From positions 2,666,001 through 2,730,000 of the forward strand of contig OZ241390.1 in NCBI GenBank assembly GCA_965200835.1: a stretch of 64,000 nucleotides of DNA, in the 5' to 3' direction. This DNA comes from JAPPFW01 sp965200835 (GTDB lineage Bacteria > Actinomycetota > Acidimicrobiia > Spongiisociales > Spongiisociaceae). The notes under the pieces are model-generated. The model had not been told where the DNA came from. It did not search any database and saw only the letters and a program-made list of their open reading frames with translations. How positions within the stretch are numbered: position 1 is the stretch's first letter; every line of letters starts with the position of its first letter. The position numbers and the translations under genes were made by a program. Below are positions 9,590-17,589 of this stretch, one piece after another.

Positions 9590-10060
9590 TCAACCCGGGC
9601 CCATCAGCTGGTCGACGGTGTGGGTGACCAGGTACAGGCCGGAGGCGGACACAGCCACCCGCCCGTCCCCCGGGTCGAGCTCCCCGCTGATCATCAGCCG
9701 GCGCCCGCGGCGCTCATCTACTCTCGCACTCAGTTCGATCGGTCCTTCCAGGGTGATGACCGGTCGCCGGTAACGTATCTCTAGCTTGGCGGTGACCGAC
9801 AGGACCTCCTCCTGGAGGATGCCGGCCCAAACCAGTATCTCGTCCAGAGCAGTAGCCGCGATACCACCGTGGAGCACCCCGATCAGGCCCCTCAGTTCGG
9901 GACGTGCCACGAAGCTGGCTTGCACGTCTCCGTTGGCCTCGGTGAACCCGTCGACGTGCAACCCGATCGGATTCGACAGCCCACAGGCGAAGCATCCATC
10001 GTCGGTGTGGGCCCGGAGACGGGCCACGATCTCGGAAGTCGGCAGCATGCGGCTAGCCAA
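9590..10060 (-). CDS. PaaI/YigI-type hotdog-fold thioesterase
   Basis: 156 aa with the hotdog-fold signature GLIGVLHGGIAATALDE, matching the HGG-A-D pattern of PaaI-like acyl-CoA thioesterases. The N-terminal DGCFACGLSNPIGLHVDGF is typical of actinobacterial members with a small Cys-containing lid. Likely hydrolyses an acyl-CoA; the substrate is unknown. Its start overlaps the 3' end of the xpt-like gene by 8 nt, so the two form an operon. Confidence 0.85.
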   Translation of the reverse strand: MASRMLPTSEIVARLRAHTDDGCFACGLSNPIGLHVDGFTEANGDVQASFVARPELRGLIGVLHGGIAATALDEILVWAGILQEEVLSVTAKLEIRYRRPVITLEGPIELSARVDERRGRRLMISGELDPGDGRVAVSASGLYLVTHTVDQLMGPG

Positions 10061-10613
10061 ACCGGATAACTCCTCCCTCGACCGACGCGATGTCGATCAC
10101 CGACCACACGGGCCAACCACGGTCCTCGAGCCGGCGGCGCCCACCCACCCACGACTTCTCCAGTGCGAACACCGCGCCCAGCATCCGGCAGCCGAGCTCT
10201 TCGATGATCTCGCCCAGGGCCACCGCGGTCCTTCCTCGGGCCAGGAAGTCGTCCACCACCAGGGCCCGCTGGCCAGGCTCCATCACCCGGCGTCGTATCT
10301 CGATGGTGTATTCGAAGCCTTTGGTAGCGGACGCCACCTCCCGGCTCACCGCCTCCCGGGGTCCCGGAAGTACGTATTTCTTGGCGTAAACCATCGGTAA
10401 ACCCAGCTCCGAGGCGGACAGCAAAGCTGGAGGAATCCCGCTGGCCTCGGCGGTGACGATGATTTCCGGCCGCAGGGGAGCGGCGATCCTGGCGATCCGG
10501 CGGGCGAACTCGGCCATCAAAGCACCATCGACCCGATGGTTGACGAAGGTGTCGACGTTTACGATCTCGCCCTTTACGCTGGCGCGCTCGGTTATGTAGC
10601 GTTCCAGATCCAT
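10053..10613 (-). CDS. xpt: xanthine phosphoribosyltransferase-like protein
   Basis: 186 aa, close to B. subtilis Xpt (194 aa) in length and layout. The N-terminus VNVDTFVNHRVDGALM matches Xpt's VDSFLNHQIDPLLM region, and the PRPP-binding motif is ALVVDDFLARGRT. The enzyme would salvage xanthine (or a related base) to XMP. Other residues typical of the group include EASGIPPALL and EKSWVGGRRRLED. It is the first gene of a two-gene unit with the thioesterase. Confidence 0.85.
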   Translation of the reverse strand: MDLERYITERASVKGEIVNVDTFVNHRVDGALMAEFARRIARIAAPLRPEIIVTAEASGIPPALLSASELGLPMVYAKKYVLPGPREAVSREVASATKGFEYTIEIRRRVMEPGQRALVVDDFLARGRTAVALGEIIEELGCRMLGAVFALEKSWVGGRRRLEDRGWPVWSVIDIASVEGGVIRFG

Positions 10614-10694
10614 GCCCCGGGAAGGCTAACCGCCCGCCTGGTGTGAATCGAAAGCAAGCCCCGGCCCGGCGGCCGGCGAGGCAGGGATGCCCCT

Positions 10695-11387
10695 TCAGGA
10701 TCCATCCGGGACAGGGGTCTTGGGATAGTAGGGGCATAGCTTGCGGAGGTCGCATTCCCAGCAACGCGGCCTGCGAGCCTCGCAAATGTCCCGGCCGAAC
10801 TGGATGATCCGCATGGACAGCTGCTGCCACTCGTGTCTGGGAACCAGCGATTTCAGGTCCTGCTCGATCTTCACCGGATCCAGCTGGCTAGTAAGCCGGA
10901 GGCGGTTGGTGATCCTCCTCACATGGGTGTCGACCGCGATGGCCGGCTGGCCGAATGCCTCCGCCAGCACCACCGATGCGGTCTTGCGGCCTACCCCTCT
11001 CAGCGTCACCAGCTCGTCCATCTGGTCAGGAACTTCGCCCCCGTACCGATCGACCAGATCCTGGGCCACCGCAATGATGGACCGGGTCTTCTGGCGGTAG
11101 AAACCGGTAGAGAAGATCACGCGCTCGACCTCTTCCGGGTTTGCCATGGCAAGGTCGTCCGGGGTAGGCCACCTGCTGAACAGCTCGGGCGTTGCCCGGT
11201 TGACGTTCTCGTCGGTGGTCTGGGCGGAGATGACCGTGGACACCAGCAGCTCGAACGGGTTGGCATAGCGCAAGGCGGTCCCGATCTCCGGATAGCGCTT
11301 CGCCAGGCGGTTTACGATACGGCGCGCATAGCCACGTTCCTTCGGCGTGGGGACCGTGCCGTCTGCCCGTTTCTCGCCTGCGGCCAT
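10695..11387 (-). CDS. nth: endonuclease III (Nth)
   Basis: 230 aa base-excision repair DNA glycosylase/AP lyase acting on oxidised pyrimidines. Helix-hairpin-helix LRGVGRKTASVVL supplies the catalytic Lys, VDTHVRRI the catalytic Asp, and C-x6-C-x2-C-x5-C (CEARRPRCWECDLRKLC) binds the [4Fe-4S] cluster. The frame is open up to 11684, but that part is antisense to the MATE gene; ATG at 11387 is chosen, with ATG at 11432 an alternative. Diverges from the MATE transporter. Confidence 0.95.
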   Translation of the reverse strand: MAAGEKRADGTVPTPKERGYARRIVNRLAKRYPEIGTALRYANPFELLVSTVISAQTTDENVNRATPELFSRWPTPDDLAMANPEEVERVIFSTGFYRQKTRSIIAVAQDLVDRYGGEVPDQMDELVTLRGVGRKTASVVLAEAFGQPAIAVDTHVRRITNRLRLTSQLDPVKIEQDLKSLVPRHEWQQLSMRIIQFGRDICEARRPRCWECDLRKLCPYYPKTPVPDGS

Positions 11388-11484
11388 CGGAAGGCATGCT
11401 AAAGATGCTGCCCGCCAAACCAAACCGAGCATCCCTCCGTCCCAGGAACCGACCGGCCGCTGGCCACCATGCCCGGACCGGGTA

Positions 11485-12777
11485 GTGCCGAGAAACGTGC
11501 TCGGCTTCACGGACGACGACCGCACGATCCTCAGGCTGGCGCTTCCAGCCCTCGGCGCCCTGGCCGCGGAGCCACTGGTGGCGCTGGTGGATACCGCCTT
11601 CGTGGGGCGACTGGACGAGGTATCCCTGGCGGCCCTCGGGGTGGTTACCGGGTTGCTCGGTCTGGCGTTCTTCGTGTTCGTCACCCTCGCCTACGCCGGT
11701 ACCCCGCTGATCGCGGCCGCCCTCAGCCTCGGGCAGAGGGAGCGAGCCGCGCTCCTAGCTGGCCAGTCGATGCTGATCGGGGTAGTTCTCGCCCTCGTCG
11801 GCATGTCGGTAGTCGAGGTTGCTGCGCCCCAGCTGGTCAGGCTGATGGGTGCTGCTCCCGAGGTGGAACCGGCGGCGGTCACCTATCTGCGCATCCGGGG
11901 AGTGGGGCTGGCGGCCCTGCCGGCCATCATGGTCGGTCACGCGGTCTACCGAGGTCTTGGCAACACGCGGACTCCGATGTACGTGACCCTGGCCTTCAGC
12001 ATGATCAACGTGGTGCTCGATCCGCTGTTCATCTTCGGGCTGGGATGGGGTCTGGCCGGCGCCGGATACGCCTCGGTAGTGGCCCAATGGGTAGGTGGCG
12101 CGGCCTTCCTGTACTTGCTCTACCGGGGGCGCACCGGCCTCGACATCCGATGGGTCACCCCCCGCCTCTCCGATATGGGAGAGCTGATCGGGGCCGGATC
12201 AGCCCTCCTGATCCGCACCTTCAGCCTGGTGACCACCCTCACCGTGGCGACTGCCACCGCAGCGCGCCTGGGCGTCACCGAGGTGGCTGCCCATCAAGTG
12301 ATAGCGCAGCTGTGGGCGGTGCTGTCCTTCGTGGTGGACTCGGTGGCCATTGCGGCTCAGAACCTGGTGGCGATCCATCTCGCCCGGGACCGGGCAACCG
12401 CTCGGAGACTGGGCAGGCGCATGCTGCAGTGGGGTGGTGCCTGGGGAGTGCTGCTGGGAGGGTCGTTCTGGCTGCTGCGTGACACCATTCCCGGCTGGTT
12501 TACCTCGGACCCATCCGTAGCGCTGGTGGCCGCTTCCCTAATGCCGATCGTGGCGGCCGGCCAACCGGTGAGCAGCGTGGTGTACGTCCTCGATGGGATA
12601 ATGATCGGTGCGGCCCGTTTCCGATTCCTGGCGCTGGCCATGATCGGAGCAGCGGCTCTCACCTGCACCCTGCTGGTCATGGCGGACTCGATCAGCCAGG
12701 TCTGGCTGGCGATGATCGTGCTGATGGTGGCCCGTGTGATACCGCTTGGGTGGGGTTACGTGCGAGCGGTCACGTGA
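11485..12777 (+). CDS. MATE family efflux transporter (DinF-like)
   Basis: 430 aa, about 12 membrane segments, with the MATE/DinF features LALPALGALAAEPLVALVDTAFVGRL at the N-terminus and RGLGNTRTPMYVTL in the first half. MATE proteins export drugs or toxic metabolites in exchange for H+ or Na+. The long open frame starts at 11347, overlapping nth; GTG at 11485 fits the start of homology (PRNVLGFTDDDRTIL). The 3' end overlaps the convergent MFS gene by 22 nt. Confidence 0.9.
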   Translation: MPRNVLGFTDDDRTILRLALPALGALAAEPLVALVDTAFVGRLDEVSLAALGVVTGLLGLAFFVFVTLAYAGTPLIAAALSLGQRERAALLAGQSMLIGVVLALVGMSVVEVAAPQLVRLMGAAPEVEPAAVTYLRIRGVGLAALPAIMVGHAVYRGLGNTRTPMYVTLAFSMINVVLDPLFIFGLGWGLAGAGYASVVAQWVGGAAFLYLLYRGRTGLDIRWVTPRLSDMGELIGAGSALLIRTFSLVTTLTVATATAARLGVTEVAAHQVIAQLWAVLSFVVDSVAIAAQNLVAIHLARDRATARRLGRRMLQWGGAWGVLLGGSFWLLRDTIPGWFTSDPSVALVAASLMPIVAAGQPVSSVVYVLDGIMIGAARFRFLALAMIGAAALTCTLLVMADSISQVWLAMIVLMVARVIPLGWGYVRAVT

Positions 12778-13988
12778 CCCATTTCGTTGCCCAGCGTCTC
12801 CGGTATGGCCGTCTGGACGAACACCGCCACCACTATTCCCGATCCGAGCGCCGTGACGGTCAGGGGTAGGTTCCACAGATCGATCGTATAGGAGGCCGCA
12901 TACAGCCCTAGCAGCGATCCCAGTACGGCTACCGAATGCAGCCACTGGCTGGCGGTTGCCCGGATCTCAGTGGGAAACAGCTCGGTCCGCTGAGCGGCAC
13001 TAACAGGTAAGGCGATCGAGCTGCCGAAAGCCGACAGAGCGGTCGCCAGCAGCAGCAGGTTGGGACCCGACAACCAATAGAACCCCAGTCCACCGATGAG
13101 ACCGATCACTAGGGCGCCGGTGATGGTGGGCTTGCGGCCCAGCGCGTCGGCCAACCGCCCCCCTACGAAGTAGCCGACACTTCCGACGGTGCCTCCCACC
13201 AGGATGATCCGCACTGCTTCGCTGGTGGCCATGCCCACGTCGTTTACCAGCCGCTCGAACGCAAAGGTGACCGACACGGCCGAGAAGGCGCTGACCGACA
13301 GGCTGTAAAGGGCGGCCAGCCAGAACCGCCCGGCATACCGGCCGATCAGCGGGTACATGAAGCTTATGCGCTGCTCCGTGTAGCGGAACAGGTAGCTCTC
13401 AGGTATCCGGGTCCTCAGCAGCAGGTAGAAAGGTAGGCCCACCACCGATAGGCCGAACAGCCAGCGCCAGGCCTGCTCGCTCATCTGCGCCACCGGCAGA
13501 GCCAGCAGCCCGGTGCCGGATCCGAGGGCCACCGCCGTGGTGTACAAGCCGATCGCCCAGGCCCGGTTGTCCCAGTTGACCTGCTCGGCTACCAGCACCG
13601 TGGCCAGCATCGCCATGGCGGCCGATCCCATGCGGGCGAAGACTTGGAGGGCGGTGTACAGAGACGGGGAGAAGGCTAGGGCGGTGGCTCCGGTGGTCAC
13701 CAGCAGCATTAGGTAGGAGAGCAGCAGGGGACCGCGGCGTCCCCACCGGTCACCGAGGACGGAGTACACCACCGCCACCAGCGCGCCCACCCGGGCAATG
13801 GCGAACAATAGGCTCATATCGGCCGCGCTGAGGTCGAAGGTGTTCCGGACGAAAGGCAGGGTGTTGACCGCCTGGGTCTGGGCAAATCCCTGGAAGAAAC
13901 CGGCCACGTACAGGATGCCGAGCAGTCTCCGGTCCTGGCTCCGGTATCCCGAAACTGGTCCGAGCAGCCTGATCAAACGGCCGAGCAT
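12756..13988 (-). CDS. MFS transporter
   Basis: 410 aa with about 12 membrane segments. The cytoplasmic loop between segments 2 and 3 carries GDRWGRRGPLL, and the equivalent in the second half is GGRLADALGRKP, both classic MFS motif A. AQRTELFPTEIRATASQW resembles the sugar/aromatic-acid transporter branch. The substrate cannot be inferred. It converges on the MATE gene, and no enzymes of a single pathway are adjacent. Confidence 0.85.
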   Translation of the reverse strand: MLGRLIRLLGPVSGYRSQDRRLLGILYVAGFFQGFAQTQAVNTLPFVRNTFDLSAADMSLLFAIARVGALVAVVYSVLGDRWGRRGPLLLSYLMLLVTTGATALAFSPSLYTALQVFARMGSAAMAMLATVLVAEQVNWDNRAWAIGLYTTAVALGSGTGLLALPVAQMSEQAWRWLFGLSVVGLPFYLLLRTRIPESYLFRYTEQRISFMYPLIGRYAGRFWLAALYSLSVSAFSAVSVTFAFERLVNDVGMATSEAVRIILVGGTVGSVGYFVGGRLADALGRKPTITGALVIGLIGGLGFYWLSGPNLLLLATALSAFGSSIALPVSAAQRTELFPTEIRATASQWLHSVAVLGSLLGLYAASYTIDLWNLPLTVTALGSGIVVAVFVQTAIPETLGNEMGHVTART

Positions 13989-14144
13989 GGTCTCATGTCT
14001 GATGTTCCGGAGGTTGCGGATGTACGATCAGGTCGCGAACGGAGGAAAGGGAGCTGCTCCCGCCAGCCTGTCCGTTTCGAGGATACCAATGTGAATTGGA
14101 CCTCCTGCCTTCGGTGAGCGGCGGGCGATGGCCAGGGCAACGGA

Positions 14145-14150
14145 TACACT
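14145..14150 (+). promoter_or_regulatory. -10 element ahead of ccdA upstream ORF
   Basis: TACACT, then 7 nt, then ATG at 14158. This spacing suggests a leaderless transcript beginning at a short ORF rather than at ccdA itself. Confidence 0.45.
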
Positions 14151-14157
14151 GCCGGCC

Positions 14158-14244
14158 ATGTGGGCATCCCTGGATGATCTGGATCCGATGAACGAAATCA
14201 CCTGGGCTGGGTGGGCAGCGCCGATCGGCCGGGCGGGGGGATAG
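14158..14244 (+). CDS. 28-codon upstream ORF before ccdA
   Basis: ATG at 14158 opens 28 codons (MWASLDDLDPMNEITWAGWA..., three Trp) and stops at TAG 14242-14244, 3 nt before the ccdA ATG. A TACACT -10 element lies 7 nt before its ATG, so it would be the first thing translated on a leaderless message. It may couple translation into ccdA or act as a leader peptide. No family recognised. Confidence 0.35.
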   Translation: MWASLDDLDPMNEITWAGWAAPIGRAGG

Positions 14245-14247
14245 CTC

Positions 14248-15000
14248 ATGGAACCGGCCAGCTTCCTAAGTGCCTTCGTCTTCGGAATCCTCTCGTTCGT
14301 GTCCCCTTGCGTGCTCCCGCTATTGCCCGGATACCTGGGTCTGATGTCCGGATATTCGGCGGCCGAGCTCCAGCAGGGGCAGGTATCGACGGCGCGGATG
14401 TTGCGGGTGACAGCCATGTTCGTAGCCGGACTGACCGTGGTGTTCGTGGCTCTCGGGGCAGGCGCCACCTCGGTGGCGGGCCTGCTGGTTCGCAACAAGA
14501 CGGTCATCACCCAGGTGGCCGGGTGGCTCATCGTGGTGTTCGGAGCGATCATCGTGGTTACGGCACTCGGCGATTCACGGCTCCTGTCGTTCCTGGCACG
14601 AGAGCGCCGGCTCCAGGTGAAGCCTTCCAATGTGGGGGGATGGGCACCGCTCCTGATGGGTATGGCATTCGGGTTCGGTTGGACACCCTGCATAGGACCG
14701 GTACTGGCAGCCATCCTCACCCAGGCGGCCACCCAGGAAACGGTGGGCACGGGCATGTTCTTGCTGTTCCTGTTCTCGATGGGCATGGGTCTGCCCTTCA
14801 TCGTGGCCGGCGTCGGGGTTACCAAGGTCTACTCCGGAATCAGCGTCTTCCGTCGACACCTCCGCAAGGTGAACATCGCCTCAGGTCTCCTGATGGTGGC
14901 CTTCGGATGGCTGTTCATCACGGGAAGGATCACCGACCTCTCCAGTCTGATCAGCGAGTGGATGATCCGGCTGGGTCTGGAGTGGTTGGCCGAGATCTGA
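14248..15000 (+). CDS. ccdA: CcdA-type thiol-disulfide electron transporter
   Basis: 250 aa, six membrane segments. The two conserved Cys lie in SFVSPCVLPLLPGY and FGWTPCIGPVL, the paired motifs of CcdA/DsbD-beta proteins that carry electrons from cytoplasmic thioredoxin to outside proteins such as CcmG/ResA/TlpA. A TlpA-like partner is encoded at the left edge of the window. No cytochrome c maturation genes follow. A G-run precedes the ATG as a weak ribosome binding site. Confidence 0.92.
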   Translation: MEPASFLSAFVFGILSFVSPCVLPLLPGYLGLMSGYSAAELQQGQVSTARMLRVTAMFVAGLTVVFVALGAGATSVAGLLVRNKTVITQVAGWLIVVFGAIIVVTALGDSRLLSFLARERRLQVKPSNVGGWAPLLMGMAFGFGWTPCIGPVLAAILTQAATQETVGTGMFLLFLFSMGMGLPFIVAGVGVTKVYSGISVFRRHLRKVNIASGLLMVAFGWLFITGRITDLSSLISEWMIRLGLEWLAEI

Positions 15001-15140
15001 GTCCTGACCGGGTCCGGTGGAACGATCCGAGCAGACTTCGGATGGCTATTACGCCTCTGACTCCGCCGTAACCTGTCACACCCCATTCTTATATTGATCT
15101 ACCCATCGTACTTCCTCTTGTAGAAGGCAAGGAGCCCGAC

Positions 15141-15488
15141 ATGACCATCGATCAAGCAATTCCGACCGTCCACGAGGAACCCGCCGACCGCAACGAGGTG
15201 ATCCTGCGAGGCCGGCTCGCCACCGCTCCGGAGCATCGCACCTTCGGCTCGGGCGCCTCGCTGGCCCGTCTGCTGGTAACCGTGCGCCTGCGGTCGCCGA
15301 GTCGCACCGATGTCCTGCCGGTGACCGTCTGGGAGCCGCCTTCCGAGTTGCTGAAGGCCGTCAGAGGAACGGTCTGCGAGGTCAGTGGTCAGCTACACCG
15401 GCGCTTCTGGACAGACGCCGAAGGCCGTCACAGCCGGGTGGAAGTGGTGACCGACACGGTCGACTGGGGCGAGAAGCCTCCCGATTGA
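15141..15488 (+). CDS. single-strand DNA-binding protein-like OB-fold protein
   Basis: 115 aa. NEVILRGRLATAPEHRTFGSG, ARLLVTVRLR and the late KAVRGTVCEVSGQLHRRFW follow the order of SSB OB-fold strands. It lacks the long acidic C-terminal tail (DDDIPF type) of true SSB, so it may be an accessory paralogue rather than the replication SSB. AAGGAG lies 6 nt before ATG. It is followed by a strong hairpin and so is probably transcribed alone. Confidence 0.75.
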   Translation: MTIDQAIPTVHEEPADRNEVILRGRLATAPEHRTFGSGASLARLLVTVRLRSPSRTDVLPVTVWEPPSELLKAVRGTVCEVSGQLHRRFWTDAEGRHSRVEVVTDTVDWGEKPPD

Positions 15489-15505
15489 GGTCACCGACAG
15501 GTGGG

Positions 15506-15537
15506 ACCATGTCCGGCGGGTGGCGGCCGGACATGGT
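15506..15537 (+). terminator. strong hairpin after ssb-like gene
   Basis: ACCATGTCCGGC (15506-15517), 8-nt loop, GCCGGACATGGT (15526-15537): a perfect 12-bp stem, with a further outer pair GGTCACC/GGTGACC. There is no T-run, but the stem is stable and lies 17 nt after the stop codon. It sits just upstream of the SURF1 -10 element, so it could also shape that promoter. Confidence 0.65.
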
Positions 15538-15548
15538 GACCGTTCCGG

Positions 15549-15554
15549 GATAAT
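15549..15554 (+). promoter_or_regulatory. -10 element of SURF1 gene (leaderless)
   Basis: GATAAT followed by 6 nt and the ATG at 15561. Spacing fits a leaderless start. Confidence 0.4.
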
Positions 15555-15560
15555 GGGGCC

Positions 15561-16328
15561 ATGAAGCGTCTAATCCGGCCCCGTTGGATCGTTCTGTCGG
15601 TTCTGGTGCTCCTGGTGACCGTGACTTGTGCCCTGCTGGGATTCTGGCAGCTGGGCCGGCTGGAGGAACGTCGTGCCTCCAATGTGGTGCTGGGCAGTCG
15701 CCTGGCCCGGGATCCGGTGCCTCTGGAGGAGGTACGGATGATCCTGCAACCGGTGGAGGGGGTGGAAGTGGACCCCTCGGACTACGAGTTCACCCGCGTG
15801 ACCGCCCGAGGGATGCTGATCGACGAGGGACGGGTGCGGGTCCGCTCCCAGGTGTGGGACGGCCGGGCGGGCACCCATACGATCCTCCCGCTCGACCTCG
15901 GGGACGGTACGGCCGTGCTGATCAACCTGGGCTGGTTCCCACTCGGCGCCGACCCGGGGCTGGCCGCCGACCTTTTCCCGCCGACCGGACAGGTGGAGCT
16001 ATCGGGCTTGTTACGTTCCAGCCAGCAGCGGCCTGCCTTCGGTCGGCAGGAGCCCGAGGGTGAGCTCGACCTGGTCGCCCGGGTCGACATCGAGCGGATC
16101 CAGCAACAGGTTTCACTTCCGCTGCTGCCCTTCTGGATCCAGCTGGTCGAACCCGACGACCCCGAGCGCTTACCGGTACCCGCCGAGGTTCCGGCTGTGG
16201 AGGAGGGACCGCATCTTTCCTATGCCGTACAGTGGTTTTCCTTCGCGGGCATTGCGGTGGTCGGCTACCTCGCCCTGATGCGCAGGGAACTGCGTCCTAC
16301 CCGCCGCTCGAAGCCGCCGGAGGTGTGA
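15561..16328 (+). CDS. SURF1 family protein
   Basis: 255 aa with one membrane segment at each end (residues 10-28 and about 222-240) and a large outside domain, the SURF1/Shy1 layout. Signature pieces are LGFWQLGRLEERRA, VRSQVWDGRAGTHTILPL and VLINLGWFPLG. SURF1 assists heme a insertion during cytochrome c oxidase assembly. No cox or ctaA/ctaB genes are in the window. Its 3' end overlaps the convergent deacylase gene by 32 nt. Confidence 0.88.
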   Translation: MKRLIRPRWIVLSVLVLLVTVTCALLGFWQLGRLEERRASNVVLGSRLARDPVPLEEVRMILQPVEGVEVDPSDYEFTRVTARGMLIDEGRVRVRSQVWDGRAGTHTILPLDLGDGTAVLINLGWFPLGADPGLAADLFPPTGQVELSGLLRSSQQRPAFGRQEPEGELDLVARVDIERIQQQVSLPLLPFWIQLVEPDDPERLPVPAEVPAVEEGPHLSYAVQWFSFAGIAVVGYLALMRRELRPTRRSKPPEV

Positions 16329-16809
16329 GCGCCAGCCCTTCCACGATGGAGGCAGACTTCATACGGTGGAAGACCTCCGGGTCGACGAAGATCTTGGTGG
16401 ACCGGTTGCCACCTCCCACCAGGATCTCCTCCTGTTCCACCACTCGGGCATCCACGTAGATCGGCAGCTCTTCGGGCAGCCCGAACGGGGTTACTCCGCC
16501 GATCCCCATCCCGGTCAGCTCGAGAGTCACCTGCGGTGAGGCGAACGACAGCTTCCTCACCCCGAGCAGGCGCCGTACGGTCCGGTTGACGTCTAGGCGG
16601 GTGTTGGCCAGGACCACACAAACTGCCTGGTGGCCGCGGGGGCGCTTGGACGCCACGACGATCGCATTGGCCGACTGTTCCATCGGATAGCCGTAATGGG
16701 CGCAGTAGGCCGCGGTATGAGTGAATTGCGGGTCGATGTCCACCACCCGGAAAGTGGCGTCCATCGCCGTGAGCGTCGACCTGACGGTTGTTGCGATGTT
16801 GTCGACCAT
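16297..16809 (-). CDS. YbaK/EbsC-type aminoacyl-tRNA deacylase
   Basis: 170 aa YbaK/ProX-like domain that hydrolyses mischarged aminoacyl-tRNA. Supporting segments are QSANAIVVASKRPRGHQAVCVVLA, RRLLGVRKLSFAS and TGMGIGGVTPFGLPEELPIYVD, the GxxxGxVTPFG pattern of the family. The open frame extends to 17412, but that part is antisense to Trm112/HIT; ATG at 16809 gives the right N-terminus (MVDNIATTV). Specificity (Pro-, Ala- or Cys-tRNA) cannot be told. Confidence 0.88.
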   Translation of the reverse strand: MVDNIATTVRSTLTAMDATFRVVDIDPQFTHTAAYCAHYGYPMEQSANAIVVASKRPRGHQAVCVVLANTRLDVNRTVRRLLGVRKLSFASPQVTLELTGMGIGGVTPFGLPEELPIYVDARVVEQEEILVGGGNRSTKIFVDPEVFHRMKSASIVEGLALTPPAASSGG

Positions 16810-16962
16810 CGGATCACCGGATAGAGCGGGGCTGGGACGGGCCGCAGGATACCGCGGCCGGACCGGATGTGCCATCCTCCGGCGGTTCGTATAGCTCCCT
16901 GCCTTGGAGCAGAGCGACAAACTCAGGTCACCGTCCGTATCTAGGAACCGGACTGGTTCTGC

Positions 16963-16968
16963 GATACT
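16963..16968 (+). promoter_or_regulatory. -10 element of Trm112-HIT operon (leaderless)
   Basis: GATACT followed by 6 nt (GACCTC) and ATG at 16975. Confidence 0.4.
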
Positions 16969-16974
16969 GACCTC

Positions 16975-17178
16975 ATGGCTATCGACCCCCGGCTGCTCGA
17001 GATGCTCGTGTGTCCGCTCACCAGAGCGCCGCTGAGGGAGATCGGGGGGTATCTGGTCTCCACCGATCCCGACACCCGGATGCGTTACCCGATCGACGGG
17101 ACCATACCGGTCATGCTGCCGGAAGAGGCGGAGCAGATGTCCGTGGACGAGTGGCAAGAGGTGATGAACCATGGATGA
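16975..17178 (+). CDS. Trm112/UPF0434 family protein
   Basis: 67 aa with the family order LLEMLVCPLTRAPL ... RYPIDGTIPVMLPEEA. In eukaryotes Trm112 is a small activator of methyltransferases; bacterial members are largely uncharacterised. Only one Cys remains where zinc-binding members have four, so it probably does not bind zinc. The stop overlaps the HIT gene start by 8 nt, showing an operon. Confidence 0.85.
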   Translation: MAIDPRLLEMLVCPLTRAPLREIGGYLVSTDPDTRMRYPIDGTIPVMLPEEAEQMSVDEWQEVMNHG

Positions 17179-17527
17179 CGAACACAACGACACCATCTTC
17201 GGGATGATCCTGAGGGGCGAGATCCCGGCTGATGTCGTGTATGAGGACGAGCTCGCCCTCGCGTTCCGGGACATCGCTCCCCAAGCCGACGTGCATGTCC
17301 TGGTGATCCCGAGGGAGCTGATCCGCAGCCTCGCCCATAGTGACCGCCAGCATGAGAGTCTGCTCGGACACCTACTGGGTGTGTGCCGGAAGGTGGCTGC
17401 GATGGAAGGCATCGCAGACTCCGGTTACCGGGTAGTCACCAACATCGGCCACGATGGCGGGCAGTCGGTCGATCACCTGCACTTTCACGTGCTCGGAGGA
17501 CGCCGGATGGGATGGCCCCCTGGATGA
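17171..17527 (+). CDS. HIT family nucleotide hydrolase
   Basis: 118 aa HIT protein, Hint/HinT-like, with the histidine triad DHLHFHVLGG (His102, His104, His106). Such proteins hydrolyse adenosine phosphoramidates and related nucleotides. The N-terminus DTIFGMILRGEIPADVVYEDE is typical. It overlaps Trm112 upstream. Its stop overlaps an ATG (ATGA at 17524) in frame with the downstream lipoprotein gene. Confidence 0.93.
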   Translation: MDDEHNDTIFGMILRGEIPADVVYEDELALAFRDIAPQADVHVLVIPRELIRSLAHSDRQHESLLGHLLGVCRKVAAMEGIADSGYRVVTNIGHDGGQSVDHLHFHVLGGRRMGWPPG

Positions 17528-17589
17528 CGGTTCCCGGCTCAACGGGGATCCTCACGCCAGCTTATAACAGCCTCTTGCCGGTCGGCCGC

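Noticed and set aside
14028..14825. 265-codon minus-strand ORF opposite ccdA
   Set aside because: Low-complexity Pro/Thr/Arg protein antisense to a clear six-segment membrane protein; a GC-rich shadow frame.
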